A DNA stretch of 64,000 nucleotides from UBA6170 sp034429975 (lineage in GTDB: Bacteria > Chloroflexota > Anaerolineae > Anaerolineales > Anaerolineaceae), in contig DAOUFM010000179.1 in NCBI GenBank assembly GCA_034429975.1, forward strand, positions 1 through 64,000, read 5' to 3'. Shown one piece after another: positions 9,101-16,461 of the stretch. The notes under the pieces are model-generated. The model saw only the letters and a list, made by a program, of their open reading frames with translations. It did not search any database and had not been told where the DNA came from. Every line of letters starts with the position of its first letter. Within the stretch, counting starts at the first letter, position 1. The position numbers and the translations under genes were made by a program.

Positions 9101-9292
9101 AAGCTGAAGCCGGATAAAACCCGGCAGTTGCTGGATAACGCCTTCAAGGATGGGAGCCTGAAGACCACCGGCACCGCCATCGACCTCATCATGCCGCCGG
9201 TCTCGCGCTTTGGCTCAAATCGCGACCACACCAAACAAGGGATCATCGAAAAGCTGGTCAGGTTCTTCGAGAAGTATTTTGGGCTGGTGTGA
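6191..9292 (+). CDS. hsdR: Type I restriction endonuclease subunit HsdR
   Basis: This 1033-residue translocase-nuclease has the usual family length. The N-terminal PD-(D/E)xK nuclease is visible as D152, then E166-L-K168 in HVELKRRG, followed by FNQINRYQRE. The SF2 helicase motor has Walker A TTGSGKT at residues 325-331 and motif II DECH from D432, with FGFTGTPIF (motif III) and the C-terminal RecA domain ending QAFSRTNRI (motif VI). The C-terminal helical domain docks on HsdM/HsdS. It cleaves DNA after ATP-driven translocation from unmethylated sites. The frame is intact, so restriction is probably active. Its ATG overlaps the hsdS stop. Confidence 0.96.
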   Translation: MSFYNLVLSSNHETVVAEYIPEYETRSERFQSEAKLEQEFIKLLKTQGYEYLQIHSEKDFVANLRKQLEALNEFSFSDDEWQRFFTGSLANVNEGIVEKTRKIQADHVQVLKRDNGSSQNILLIDKKNVHNNRLQVINQYEEGGGTHAGRYDVTILVNGLPLVHVELKRRGVAIREAFNQINRYQRECFWASSGLFEYVQLFVISNGTHTKYYSNTTRNAHIKEQAGSQRRKSKKTSHSFEFTSYWADASNKVIPDLIDFTKTFFARHTLLNLLTRYCVFTSEDLLLAMRPYQIAATERILSRISVADNYKKYGSTAAGGYIWHTTGSGKTLTSFKTAQLATTLPFIDKVLFVVDRKDLDYQTMKEYDRFEKGCANGNTSTRVLQRQLEDRNERGAYHEYKIIVTTIQKLDIFISKNKKHPIYKKKMVLIFDECHRSQFGDMHQAIVRNFRNYFIFGFTGTPIFAANAPTSGSPVLRTTEQAFGEKLHTYTIVDAINDGNVLPFRIDFLNTFKLPPEIADKLVSAIDRERAFAAPERISGVVNYILEHFDQKTKRSHSYTLTAKWEEPDPEQPHSTSDRRETRTVTGFNAIFATASIPLTMSYYSEFKKQLAEKKRNLKVATIFSFSANEEEVDGLLPDEDFNISSLDQSQRGFLEQAIQDYNQWFNTNFDTSSDKFQNYYKDLSMRVKNREIDLLLVVNMFLTGFDATSLNTLWVDKNLRQHGLIQAFSRTNRILNSVKTFGNIVCFRDLKEETDKAIALFGDKDAGGIVLLKTYAEYYHGYEEKGVHHPGYAELIRRLTSEFPLDTVIQGEQTQKDFIRLYGTVLKLRNILTTFDDFEGNEILPERDLQDYQSRYIDLYQEYRRGREADKESINDDIIFEIELVRQIEVNIDYILMLVAKYKESNCEDKTILTTIQKSINASLELRSKKELIERFIEQVNVSTRVDEDWRKYLAERKEEDIAAIIKEEKLKPDKTRQLLDNAFKDGSLKTTGTAIDLIMPPVSRFGSNRDHTKQGIIEKLVRFFEKYFGLV

Positions 9293-9413
9293 GGAGAGGT
9301 TGGAGGGGGAATGCACAATTTACAATGGACAATTCATAATGCATAATTCATAATTCATAATGCACAATGCAGAATTTTAATAACACCAAACGTGAGATAA
9401 ACATAATTGTTAA

Positions 9414-9846
9414 TATGGTGCGATGTTTATGACATTTGGTGCGCTGCACTTAGGGATACGGAATTTATATTAGAATGGACAATTAACACCATTAACCCAG
9501 AACCCAGAAGTGCGGTGCACCTAGACCCTAACCTCTACTCGAAAGGGATAGCTCCTCTAGGTGCACCGCACCAAAGTCAGGGTCATCGGTGCGGTGTTTA
9601 TGACCTTTGGTGCGGTGTTTATGACCTTTGGTGCGCTGCACTTAGGGATGAGAAATTTTCATCGGATTGGACAATTAACATTAACAATCCGGAAACCAAA
9701 AGTCTGGATTATGGTGCGCTGCACTTAAGGATGAGAAATTTTCATCGGACTGGGCAATTATCATCAACAACCCGGAAACCAGAAGTGCGGTGCACCTAGA
9801 CCCTAACCTCCACTCGAAAGGGATAGTTCCTCTAGGTGCGCTGCAG
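9414..9846 (+). repeat. REP-like composite repeat, copy downstream of the restriction operon
   Basis: Same family and orientation as 2638-2935. Palindrome cores lie at 9509-9571 and 9783-9846, separated by multiple GTGCGNTGTTTATGACC units and by segments related to GATGAGAAATTTTCATCGGA. Just before it, 9328-9372 holds short iterations of AATTCATAATGCA. The remaining stretch to 10053 is AT-rich and leads into the next gene; a 7-bp hairpin (10008-10014 with 10020-10026) lies in that leader. A 130-codon open frame across the repeat is not a gene. Confidence 0.85.
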
Positions 9847-10053
9847 CTCGACGTATATTTTTTTCCAGCTACGAGCCACAAGCTATCAGCTTTTCTACTA
9901 ATCTATCCTTCCTGATACTACCTTCCTCTCCCCCATTTGCTTTAAGTCAAAGAAATGATTTTTCGTTTGTGATATTGTTCACATATATAAATCCCTCATT
10001 GAAAACAAGGAAGGGAACGCCTTCCTAATAATTATTTTACAAGGAGCCAAAAT

Positions 10054-11646
10054 ATGAAGAAGCTGTATCCTGTTGTGGCGATTTTGATAATCGCTGTTTT
10101 TGTTTTCTCGGCCTGTTCGCCTGCTGCGCCAGTGCAAGCCCCACCAGCACCGGCAGACGTTCAACCCGCCCAGCCGGCTGAGAAACCTGCAGCGGTTGTC
10201 GAAGCGCCTGCCGAGGTTGAAGAACCTGTTTTAGTAGAGGAAGTGGTTGTTGTTGAAGAACCTGAGCCAGAAGTGGTGGTAGAAAGTATCTGGGATCAGG
10301 CCTACATTGATGCTGTTCCGCCCATTATGATGCTTGAGCCCTACTTCAAAATTTTTGGGCAATCTCAGGTAGCCGTTCCTTATTATTATGATGACATTAT
10401 TAAACTGGCCGGGCATTCCTGCGGTGCGACGGCTGGCGCATGGACCATTTCCAAAAAAGCTTTGGAGGTCCTTTACCCGGATGGTGAGATTCCTGTTCGT
10501 GGGCAAATTGCCGTGGATGCCCCGGGCGCTCAAAGTGAATGGTACACCGGTGTCTTTGGTGAAATCATTGCTTTCATAACTGGTGCTGCCCCGGGGACAG
10601 GATTCATTGGCGCAGAATTTGGGGAAGCGAATAATTTATTTGTGCGCCAATATAAAATGACTTATCCAAAAGAACCTACCGGCACGCAACCGCCTAAAAT
10701 GGAATGGGTTTTTACCCGCCTGGATACTGGCAGAAAAGTTGGTGTCAATTTTAATCTGGCGATCATTACGCCCATCGCAACGGAAGAACGCCAGGCTATG
10801 GGGGCAAAATTGGCTCAAGGTTTGGCAACTCCGGAAGAAGCTGAAGATTATTACCAATACTGGAATGATCGCGCCAGATTCGTTTTTGAAAACCAGGATA
10901 TGGAAGGGTTTTTCAATGTAACCCTCTACGAAGCAGGTTCTGCTGATGTTCCTGAATCAATTATGACCGGAATGGGTTCCGTCCCTGCAGAAGAATTCGT
11001 TTGGGATCAGGCTTACATCACCGAAGTTGAACCGATCATGATGCTGGAACCTTATTTCCAAATTTTTGGTCAATCTCAGGATCCTGTGCCTTACTATTAT
11101 GAAGAAGCTGTTAAATTGGCCGGGCATTCTTGCGGTGCTACCACCGGTGCCTGGATCATTACTAAAAAAGCGCATGAAATTCTTTATCCCGATGGAGAAG
11201 TTCCTGTTCGTGGTCAAATTGCTGTCGAAGCTCCCGGGGCGGAGGATGAGTGGTTCGTGGGTGTCTTCGGAGATATTATTACCTTCATCACCGGCGCATC
11301 GCCCCATACCGGGTTTATTGGTTCCGAATTTGGTAAGGCAAACGATCTCTTTATCCGCCAAAACAAAATGGTTTATTCTGAAAAACCAACCGGTCAACTT
11401 CCACCCATGCGCGAATGGATTTTCACCCGTTTGGATACCGGCGCGAAAGTGGGAATCAAGTTCAATCTGGTTGTCATCACACCGCTGCTGACCCCCGGTA
11501 AAGTAGCGTTGGGAAAGAAACTGGCGACTGGCGCTGCCACCCCTGAAGAAGCCGTTGAATATTCTCAATATTGGAATGACAGGGCCACCTATGTATTGAA
11601 GAATCAGGATATGAGCGGTTTCTTTATCGTCAAAAAATATGATTGA
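10054..11646 (+). CDS. Lipoprotein with two tandem FmdE-like domains
   Basis: The 530-residue protein has a lipoprotein signal with lipidation at C21 (FVFSAC), then a Pro/Ala/Glu/Val-rich tether to about residue 79. Two highly similar domains start at W80 and W317, 237 residues apart. Each has WDQAYI, PYFxIFGQSQ, KLAGHSCGA-GAW, PDGE(I/V)PVRGQIAV, GFIG(A/S)EFG and FTRLDTG. The GHSCGA-G core resembles the Cys-containing motif of FmdE (formylmethanofuran dehydrogenase subunit E) domains, which bind metal. No enzyme partner of FmdE is present. Position ahead of an ECF transporter suggests ligand or metal capture outside the cell, which is inference. AAGGAG precedes the ATG. Confidence 0.7.
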   Translation: MKKLYPVVAILIIAVFVFSACSPAAPVQAPPAPADVQPAQPAEKPAAVVEAPAEVEEPVLVEEVVVVEEPEPEVVVESIWDQAYIDAVPPIMMLEPYFKIFGQSQVAVPYYYDDIIKLAGHSCGATAGAWTISKKALEVLYPDGEIPVRGQIAVDAPGAQSEWYTGVFGEIIAFITGAAPGTGFIGAEFGEANNLFVRQYKMTYPKEPTGTQPPKMEWVFTRLDTGRKVGVNFNLAIITPIATEERQAMGAKLAQGLATPEEAEDYYQYWNDRARFVFENQDMEGFFNVTLYEAGSADVPESIMTGMGSVPAEEFVWDQAYITEVEPIMMLEPYFQIFGQSQDPVPYYYEEAVKLAGHSCGATTGAWIITKKAHEILYPDGEVPVRGQIAVEAPGAEDEWFVGVFGDIITFITGASPHTGFIGSEFGKANDLFIRQNKMVYSEKPTGQLPPMREWIFTRLDTGAKVGIKFNLVVITPLLTPGKVALGKKLATGAATPEEAVEYSQYWNDRATYVLKNQDMSGFFIVKKYD

Positions 11647-11679
11647 CCTAAAAACCAACCATAAATAACTGATAAAAAC

Positions 11680-11709
11680 AGGGTGTAGATGTTCTACACC
11701 CTATTTCCT
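11680..11709 (+). terminator. Terminator of the FmdE-like lipoprotein gene
   Basis: A 9-bp perfect stem, AGGGTGTAG (11680-11688) with CTACACCCT (11694-11702), closes a 5-nt loop and is followed by ATTTCCTT. It lies 34 nt after the stop codon, so the lipoprotein and the ECF genes are probably separate transcripts. Confidence 0.65.
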
Positions 11710-11718
11710 TAATCTCTA

Positions 11719-11746
11719 TTGACAGAACAATATTCGTCTGTATAAT
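11719..11746 (+). promoter_or_regulatory. Consensus sigma-70-type promoter for the ECF operon
   Basis: TTGACA (11719-11724) and TATAAT (11741-11746) are exact consensus with a 16-nt spacer. A perfect 10-bp palindrome, TAGATATCTA (11750-11759), covers the likely start site and could be an operator. Confidence 0.75.
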
Positions 11747-12064
11747 AGGTAGATATCTATCCATAAAGGATTTATTTCACAAATCATGAATCTGACCACC
11801 AAGTATTATTATTTTGCTTTTGTACTTATTTCCTTCCTTATTAAGAAGGGAAATATGACCGTTTTGGATGGCAGAATCAGGTAGAAAACCTGCATATAAA
11901 CACAAAAATGTTTTCAGCAAAAGCCACCCAAACAGGTGGCTTTTTTCGTAGGAAAACAAGGAGACGAACGGAAATCCAATCCTAAGGAGGCTGCGAATCA
12001 AGAATAACCCCCCAACGCTTTTACAAGAAAAAACCAATCCAAATTTTGAGAAGGAGTAATTATC
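11747..12064 (+). promoter_or_regulatory. Long structured leader with internal terminator before ecfS
   Basis: About 310 nt separate the promoter from the first ECF gene. The leader contains a long imperfect hairpin (11837-11863, ATTTCCTTCCTT against its near complement) and a strong intrinsic terminator: AAAAGCCACC (11919-11928) with GGTGGCTTTT (11935-11944) and a T6 run. After that come about 115 nt with no ORF and then AGGAG before the ATG. Such a layout is typical of a transcription-attenuating riboswitch or protein-bound leader. I looked for TPP, cobalamin, FMN and ydaO core motifs and saw none, so the ligand is unknown. Confidence 0.55.
11919..11946 (+). terminator. Intrinsic terminator or attenuator inside the ECF leader
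   Basis: A 10-bp stem with a 6-nt loop is followed directly by TTTTTT. It stands between a consensus promoter and the ecfS gene it should serve, so read-through must be conditional if the promoter drives the operon. Confidence 0.75.
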
Positions 12065-12646
12065 ATGTCTGAAAACCCTGTAGAAATGAACTTAGTCAGT
12101 TCACAACGTAAACCAGTACTCACCGCTCGTCAGGTTGGGGTAGCCGCTGCATTTGGGGGCGCTGCGCTCGCGCTGGTATTAGCCGGTGTCACCATTCCCA
12201 TTCCGGGAACACCCATTGTCACCGATCCACGCGAAATTTTCACCACCATTGGCGCATCTTTGACCGGACCAATGGGCGGTATCGTCATCGGAATTCTGGC
12301 CGGCATTGCCGAACCGGGCATTCCACTTGCCAGCCTGCTGGCCCACATTGTTGGCGGTGTGGTCAACGGCTTAATTTATAAGAACTTTAGCTGGCGGTTG
12401 CGTGGCAATAAAATTGCCAGTTTAGGCGCCTGGGCCGCACAGGTAGTCTTCTATTACCTCTGTGTTGTTGTCCCGCTCTTTGCGGTTGGTCTGGTCATCT
12501 TCTACCCGGATCCTGAATATGGGAATTTCCTGACTTTCCTGGGCGTGGTTGAAGCCGGCGCTATCCCGGAGATGGTTCTGGCTACCGTGGTGACAACCAT
12601 TATTATGGCAGCTCTGCCTGAGCGTTTCAGACGACCGCTTTGGTAG
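12065..12646 (+). CDS. ECF transporter S component (substrate-binding membrane protein)
   Basis: This 193-residue membrane protein has about five to six hydrophobic helices and the small-residue-rich first helix (AAAFGGAALALVLAG) by which S components pack against EcfT. It sits directly ahead of fused EcfA and EcfT genes, in the order S-A-T of a dedicated (group I) ECF importer. Specificity is not evident: it is not obviously BioY, ThiT, RibU, CbiM or FolT by its motifs. The acetamidase-like gene at the end of the operon hints at an amide or heterocyclic cargo, but that is inference. GAAGGAG precedes the ATG. Confidence 0.75.
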   Translation: MSENPVEMNLVSSQRKPVLTARQVGVAAAFGGAALALVLAGVTIPIPGTPIVTDPREIFTTIGASLTGPMGGIVIGILAGIAEPGIPLASLLAHIVGGVVNGLIYKNFSWRLRGNKIASLGAWAAQVVFYYLCVVVPLFAVGLVIFYPDPEYGNFLTFLGVVEAGAIPEMVLATVVTTIIMAALPERFRRPLW

Positions 12647-12671
12647 TCTTCCAGCAATCTATCGCAAATGC

Positions 12672-12702
12672 ACCCTGGTTTCGTAAATTAAGAAACCAGG
12701 GT
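12672..12702 (+). promoter_or_regulatory. Intercistronic hairpin between ecfS and ecfA
   Basis: An 11-bp perfect stem, ACCCTGGTTTC (12672-12682) with GAAACCAGGGT (12692-12702), has a 9-nt loop and no T-run. It ends 17 nt before the ecfA ATG. It could protect the upstream message or raise the S:A expression ratio. Confidence 0.45.
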
Positions 12703-12719
12703 TGAAAAAGAAAAGCTTT

Positions 12720-14429
12720 ATGACCTACACAATCGAATTTAAAAATGTCTCTTTTTCTTACGCAGGCTCTGATCAGCCGGCAATTAAGAATATTAATCTC
12801 TCTATTCAACCCGGTGAAATTGTGCTCATTACCGGCCCGGCAGGCAGTGGAAAAACTACCCTGTGTTCCTGCATCAACGGTCTGATCCCCCATTACCACG
12901 AAGGTCATCTGACCGGGGAAGTTATGGTAGGACCTTATAACACTGCTAAATCCCGGGTGGGCGGATTGGCATCTCTGGTTGGGATGGTATTCCAGGATCC
13001 GGAAAGCCAGTTGATCACCAACAGTGTGCAGGACGAGGTTGCTTTCGGCCCCGAAAATATGGGTGTACCCCGGGAGGAGATTAATACCAGAATCGCAGCG
13101 GCCCTGCATGCCACCCGTATGATCGGTTATGAAGAACGTGAACCCCACAATCTATCCGGCGGCGAACAACAAGCCTGCGTTATCGCAGCCACCTATGCCA
13201 TGCACCCGGAGATCTATGTAATGGATGAACCGTTGGCAAATCTGGATCCTTCCGGGCGTGCTTTTATCCTGCAGCTGGTGGTTCAGGTAGCTCAGGAACG
13301 GGGCAAAACATTGATCATTGTAGAACATGCGCTGGAAGAGACATTACCCCTGGTAAATCGGGTGATTGTGATGAAAGACGGTGAAATCTTTCGGGATGGC
13401 GCCACGAAGGACGTCTTAGCCCTCGGAGATATTCCGCATGTTTTCAAACGCCCGTATCTTTTACGCCTGGCAGAAAACTTCCACCTGGGGGATAAGGTTT
13501 TTACGCCCAACCATTTTCTGGAGGAACTCAGACGCAAGTATTCCCTGCGGTCAATCGCCTCAAAACCCTATCAAAACGGTCATCACAATGAAAAAGAGGC
13601 CGTGATTGAATTTAACAACGTCAGCTTTGCTTACACAACCGAAAAAGAAACCCTGCAGAACGTCAATTTAACGATCCGGGCCGGCGAGTTGGTAGCCATC
13701 ATGGGTCGCAATGGCTCCGGAAAAACGACGCTCGTGCGGCACGTGATCGGCTTGCAGCAGCCTTCCGAAGGTAGTGTGCGTGTCATGGGCAAAGATGTTG
13801 CTACAACCCCCACGCACTTGCTGGCGCGTGACGTTGGCTTCTGTTTTCAAAACCCCAACCATCAGATCGTATCCTTTACCGTCAAAGATGAAATGACCTT
13901 CGGGTTGAAAACCCACCAGGTTGACCCAGCAGAATACGACCGCCGCATTCGGGAAGCACTCGAACTGGTAGATTTAAGTGATAAGTCGGACGCTGAAGTG
14001 TTCGATTTAGGCAAAGGCCAAAAACAGCGCCTGGCTTTAGCATCGGTTCTCACTTTAAAACCAAAAATTCTGGTCATCGATGAACCGACCACCGGTCAGG
14101 ATCCGGAGATGATCGATGAGATCTTCGCGATCATCAAACGCCTGAATGAAATGGGTACCACTATTCTTCTGATCACTCACCGGGTGGATTATGCTGCCAT
14201 GTTCGCCAGCCGGGCTGTGGTTTTGCAGTATGGGCGTGTTTCTTATGATGGCCCCATGCAGCCGCTTTTGCTCAATCACGAGTTGATGCAGTCTAATTCT
14301 CTGGATTTGCCAGAATTAACCAAGCTGGCAGTTGAGTTAGGCGATTACGGAATTCCACCCTGGGTGGTGGCTTACGAAGATATGAAATCCTATCTCCAGC
14401 AAATCATCGAGGGACAACATGGCAATTGA
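12720..14429 (+). CDS. ECF transporter ATPase, two ABC domains fused (EcfA-EcfA')
   Basis: ATG 12720 (MTYTIEFKNVSF) is preferred over an in-frame TTG at 12702 that lies in a hairpin, giving 569 residues. Domain 1 has Walker A GPAGSGKTT, signature LSGGEQQ and Walker B VMDEPLANLDP. Domain 2 has Walker A GRNGSGKTT, an unusual signature LGKGQKQR in place of LSGGQ, and Walker B VIDEPTTGQDP. The protein powers the ECF importer as an intramolecular heterodimer. Its end overlaps the start of ecfT by 11 nt. The degenerate second signature implies two non-equivalent ATP sites. Confidence 0.92.
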   Translation: MTYTIEFKNVSFSYAGSDQPAIKNINLSIQPGEIVLITGPAGSGKTTLCSCINGLIPHYHEGHLTGEVMVGPYNTAKSRVGGLASLVGMVFQDPESQLITNSVQDEVAFGPENMGVPREEINTRIAAALHATRMIGYEEREPHNLSGGEQQACVIAATYAMHPEIYVMDEPLANLDPSGRAFILQLVVQVAQERGKTLIIVEHALEETLPLVNRVIVMKDGEIFRDGATKDVLALGDIPHVFKRPYLLRLAENFHLGDKVFTPNHFLEELRRKYSLRSIASKPYQNGHHNEKEAVIEFNNVSFAYTTEKETLQNVNLTIRAGELVAIMGRNGSGKTTLVRHVIGLQQPSEGSVRVMGKDVATTPTHLLARDVGFCFQNPNHQIVSFTVKDEMTFGLKTHQVDPAEYDRRIREALELVDLSDKSDAEVFDLGKGQKQRLALASVLTLKPKILVIDEPTTGQDPEMIDEIFAIIKRLNEMGTTILLITHRVDYAAMFASRAVVLQYGRVSYDGPMQPLLLNHELMQSNSLDLPELTKLAVELGDYGIPPWVVAYEDMKSYLQQIIEGQHGN

Positions 14430-15438
14430 ATATCAAAAAGGACATTCTACACTTCATAATCTGGACGCACGCACCAAATTATTAATGTTTGTGGGGCTAA
14501 CCATCACAGCCGTAATTATCAAAGACCCGGTGTTGATGGCTCTCTTATTTTTACTGGTCTACTGGCTGGGAACCAAAGCCGTTGATCGTAAATTATTAAA
14601 CGACAATTTAAAAGTACTGGTGGTTATTTTTCTCACCTTTTCACTTTTTCAAATCTTATTCTTTACCCCGAAAAATTCACATTTTCTGTTCTACCTGATC
14701 CCCTTTACAAATTGGGTTCCGGTGACTATTGAAGGGTTAGTGCGAGGTGTGGCTGTATTTTTCCGCTTTTTTAGTGTGGTCCTGGCAGTTCATTTAATGC
14801 TCTACACCACTCCACCGGTAGAATTGGCTTTGACCATTACCGAAAAAGGAGAAAGAAAATTCGGCCTTTCAGAAATTGTGGCAATATTGGCGATTGCCGC
14901 GGTGATTGTTGTTGCCATGCTGCCGTTGTTGACCAATAGCCAGTCGATTGCCTGGCTGCCCAACCCTCTGACTCAGACCATAGTTGTGCTGGCAGCCTGT
15001 CTGATCGCGGCCCTTGTGGTTCAGCAAATTTCTTCACGCGGTTTACCGCCGGAGATGGGCGTCGCTTTGACTTTGGGTTTTTCCACGGTGGGATTGTTAA
15101 CCAAACAAACCCAAAAAATCACCGACGCTCAAAAAGCCCGCGGGTATGATGTCAAACCTAAAAACGTGATCCAGCGTGTTCAGGTGCTGACAGCTTTACT
15201 GATCCCGATCTTTTTAGCTACCCTGGAACGTTCACAGGATATCTCCATCGCTATTCTCTCGCGTGGTTTCGACTATAACATCAAGAAACGCACCTTTCGC
15301 CGTGAATTTAAGTTTCACAAAATGGATTATGTTTTTATATTTGGGATTTTAGCGATCATTCTGGTCGGTTTGTTACTCAATCATTATCAGATAGGTAACC
15401 TGTCCGAACAATTGATCTTCAAACTGATCAAACAATAA
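14419..15438 (+). CDS. ECF transporter T component (EcfT/CbiQ family)
   Basis: This 339-residue membrane protein starts with MAIEYQKGHSTLHNLDARTK, where LHxLDxRTK is the standard EcfT opening. Multiple hydrophobic helices follow. The cytoplasmic coupling helices carry the two Ala/Ser-Arg-Gly motifs, KARGYD (about residue 237) and LSRGFDY (about 279), that dock into the two ATPase domains. It is longer than a minimal EcfT because of an extra helical segment around residues 145-195. Overlap with ecfA indicates coupled translation. Confidence 0.9.
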   Translation: MAIEYQKGHSTLHNLDARTKLLMFVGLTITAVIIKDPVLMALLFLLVYWLGTKAVDRKLLNDNLKVLVVIFLTFSLFQILFFTPKNSHFLFYLIPFTNWVPVTIEGLVRGVAVFFRFFSVVLAVHLMLYTTPPVELALTITEKGERKFGLSEIVAILAIAAVIVVAMLPLLTNSQSIAWLPNPLTQTIVVLAACLIAALVVQQISSRGLPPEMGVALTLGFSTVGLLTKQTQKITDAQKARGYDVKPKNVIQRVQVLTALLIPIFLATLERSQDISIAILSRGFDYNIKKRTFRREFKFHKMDYVFIFGILAIILVGLLLNHYQIGNLSEQLIFKLIKQ

Positions 15439-15448
15439 GGAGGATTGA

Positions 15449-16354
15449 ATGACCAAAAAAGTATCTCGTGACCAAGTCTTTTTTGCCTTCCATGCCGGGC
15501 TTGAACCAGTGATGACCGTGCAGCAGGGGGAGGAAGTCGTCATGGAAACGCACGACTGTTTTGAGGGCCAGTTAAAAAGTTCTGCTGATCTGCTGGACGC
15601 CCTGGATTGGGATCATATCAACCCCGCCTCCGGGCCGGTATATGTAGAAGGTGCCCAACCCGGGGATGTGCTGCGGGTTGACCTGTTAAAAATGAAGGTG
15701 GGGGATACCTCCATTATGGTCACTCTTCCGGGAGAAGGAGCCCTGGGCAGCAAAATCACCGAAATGGAAACAGTTGTGCTGCGGCTTGACGGCAATGAGG
15801 TGGTCTTCAAAGATAAGGTACGTGTCCCGAAACGTCCGATGATTGGAGTGATCGGCGTGGCACCGGCCGAAGGGCAGGTTCCGAATGGCACTCCCGGCCC
15901 CCACGGTGGTAACATGGATTGCACCCTGGTGACCGAAGGCGCCAGCCTGTATTTCACCGTGGGTGTGGAAGGTGCTCTGTTCGGTGCTGGTGATTTTCAC
16001 GCCGCCATGGGAGATGGTGAAGTGGTCATTTGTGGTGCGGAAACCCCGGGCGAGTTCCGTTTCCGTGCACAGGTGGTTGAACAACTGCGCGGGCTGCCGA
16101 CGCCATTCATCCGGAATGATGAGGTGGTAGCCACCATCGTCTCAGCTCCAACCGTGGACGAAGCTGCCAGCGGTGCTACCTACGCAATGGCTCAGTTTCT
16201 GACCGACTTTGTAGGCCTATCAGTCAACGATGCCGGTATGTTGATGAGCCTTGTTGGCGAGTTGAAATTCTGCCAAATTGTTGACCCGGAAAAAACCGTC
16301 CGCTTCGAATTTCCAGTATCTGTATTGCAACAACTGGGTTATAGCATGGCATAA
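15449..16354 (+). CDS. Acetamidase/formamidase family protein
   Basis: This 301-residue cytoplasmic protein matches the FmdA/AmdA family: METHDCFEGQ near residue 32, NPASGPVYVEGAQPGD at about 53-68, PNGTPGPHGGNMDC at about 147-160, and GDFHAAMGDGEV at about 182-193. These His/Asp-containing segments form the metal site. Family members hydrolyse formamide, acetamide or related short amides, releasing ammonia. It follows ecfT by 10 nt with a strong AGGAGG site, so it belongs to the ECF operon and may process the imported compound. Two terminators follow it. Confidence 0.88.
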   Translation: MTKKVSRDQVFFAFHAGLEPVMTVQQGEEVVMETHDCFEGQLKSSADLLDALDWDHINPASGPVYVEGAQPGDVLRVDLLKMKVGDTSIMVTLPGEGALGSKITEMETVVLRLDGNEVVFKDKVRVPKRPMIGVIGVAPAEGQVPNGTPGPHGGNMDCTLVTEGASLYFTVGVEGALFGAGDFHAAMGDGEVVICGAETPGEFRFRAQVVEQLRGLPTPFIRNDEVVATIVSAPTVDEAASGATYAMAQFLTDFVGLSVNDAGMLMSLVGELKFCQIVDPEKTVRFEFPVSVLQQLGYSMA

Positions 16355-16372
16355 CTTCTTTTCGAGAACACT

Positions 16373-16459
16373 CCATCCTGGCAGGAGGATGGATTTCTAA
16401 ATGTTTTTTTCATCTCTCTCCGAATCAACCACCCCCTAAGTTTTTCAGGGGGTGGTTGA
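16373..16459. terminator. Two hairpin terminators ending the ECF/amidase operon
   Basis: The first is CCATCCT (16373-16379) with AGGATGG (16386-16392), followed by ATTTCTAAATGTTTTTTT. The second is a 13-bp perfect stem (16425-16437 with 16447-16459, core AACCACCCCCT) and can serve the convergent minus-strand gene as well. Confidence 0.75.
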
Positions 16460-16461
16460 CT

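Noticed and set aside
9407..9799. 130-codon open frame in the downstream REP-like block
   Set aside because: The protein is a repetition of the repeat unit (multiple DVYDLWCA-like segments) and not a gene.
11747..12064. TPP, FMN or cobalamin riboswitch in the ECF leader
   Set aside because: The core motifs (for example CTGAGA with CCTGATCTGG-like parts for TPP) are not seen; only a terminator and hairpins are supported.
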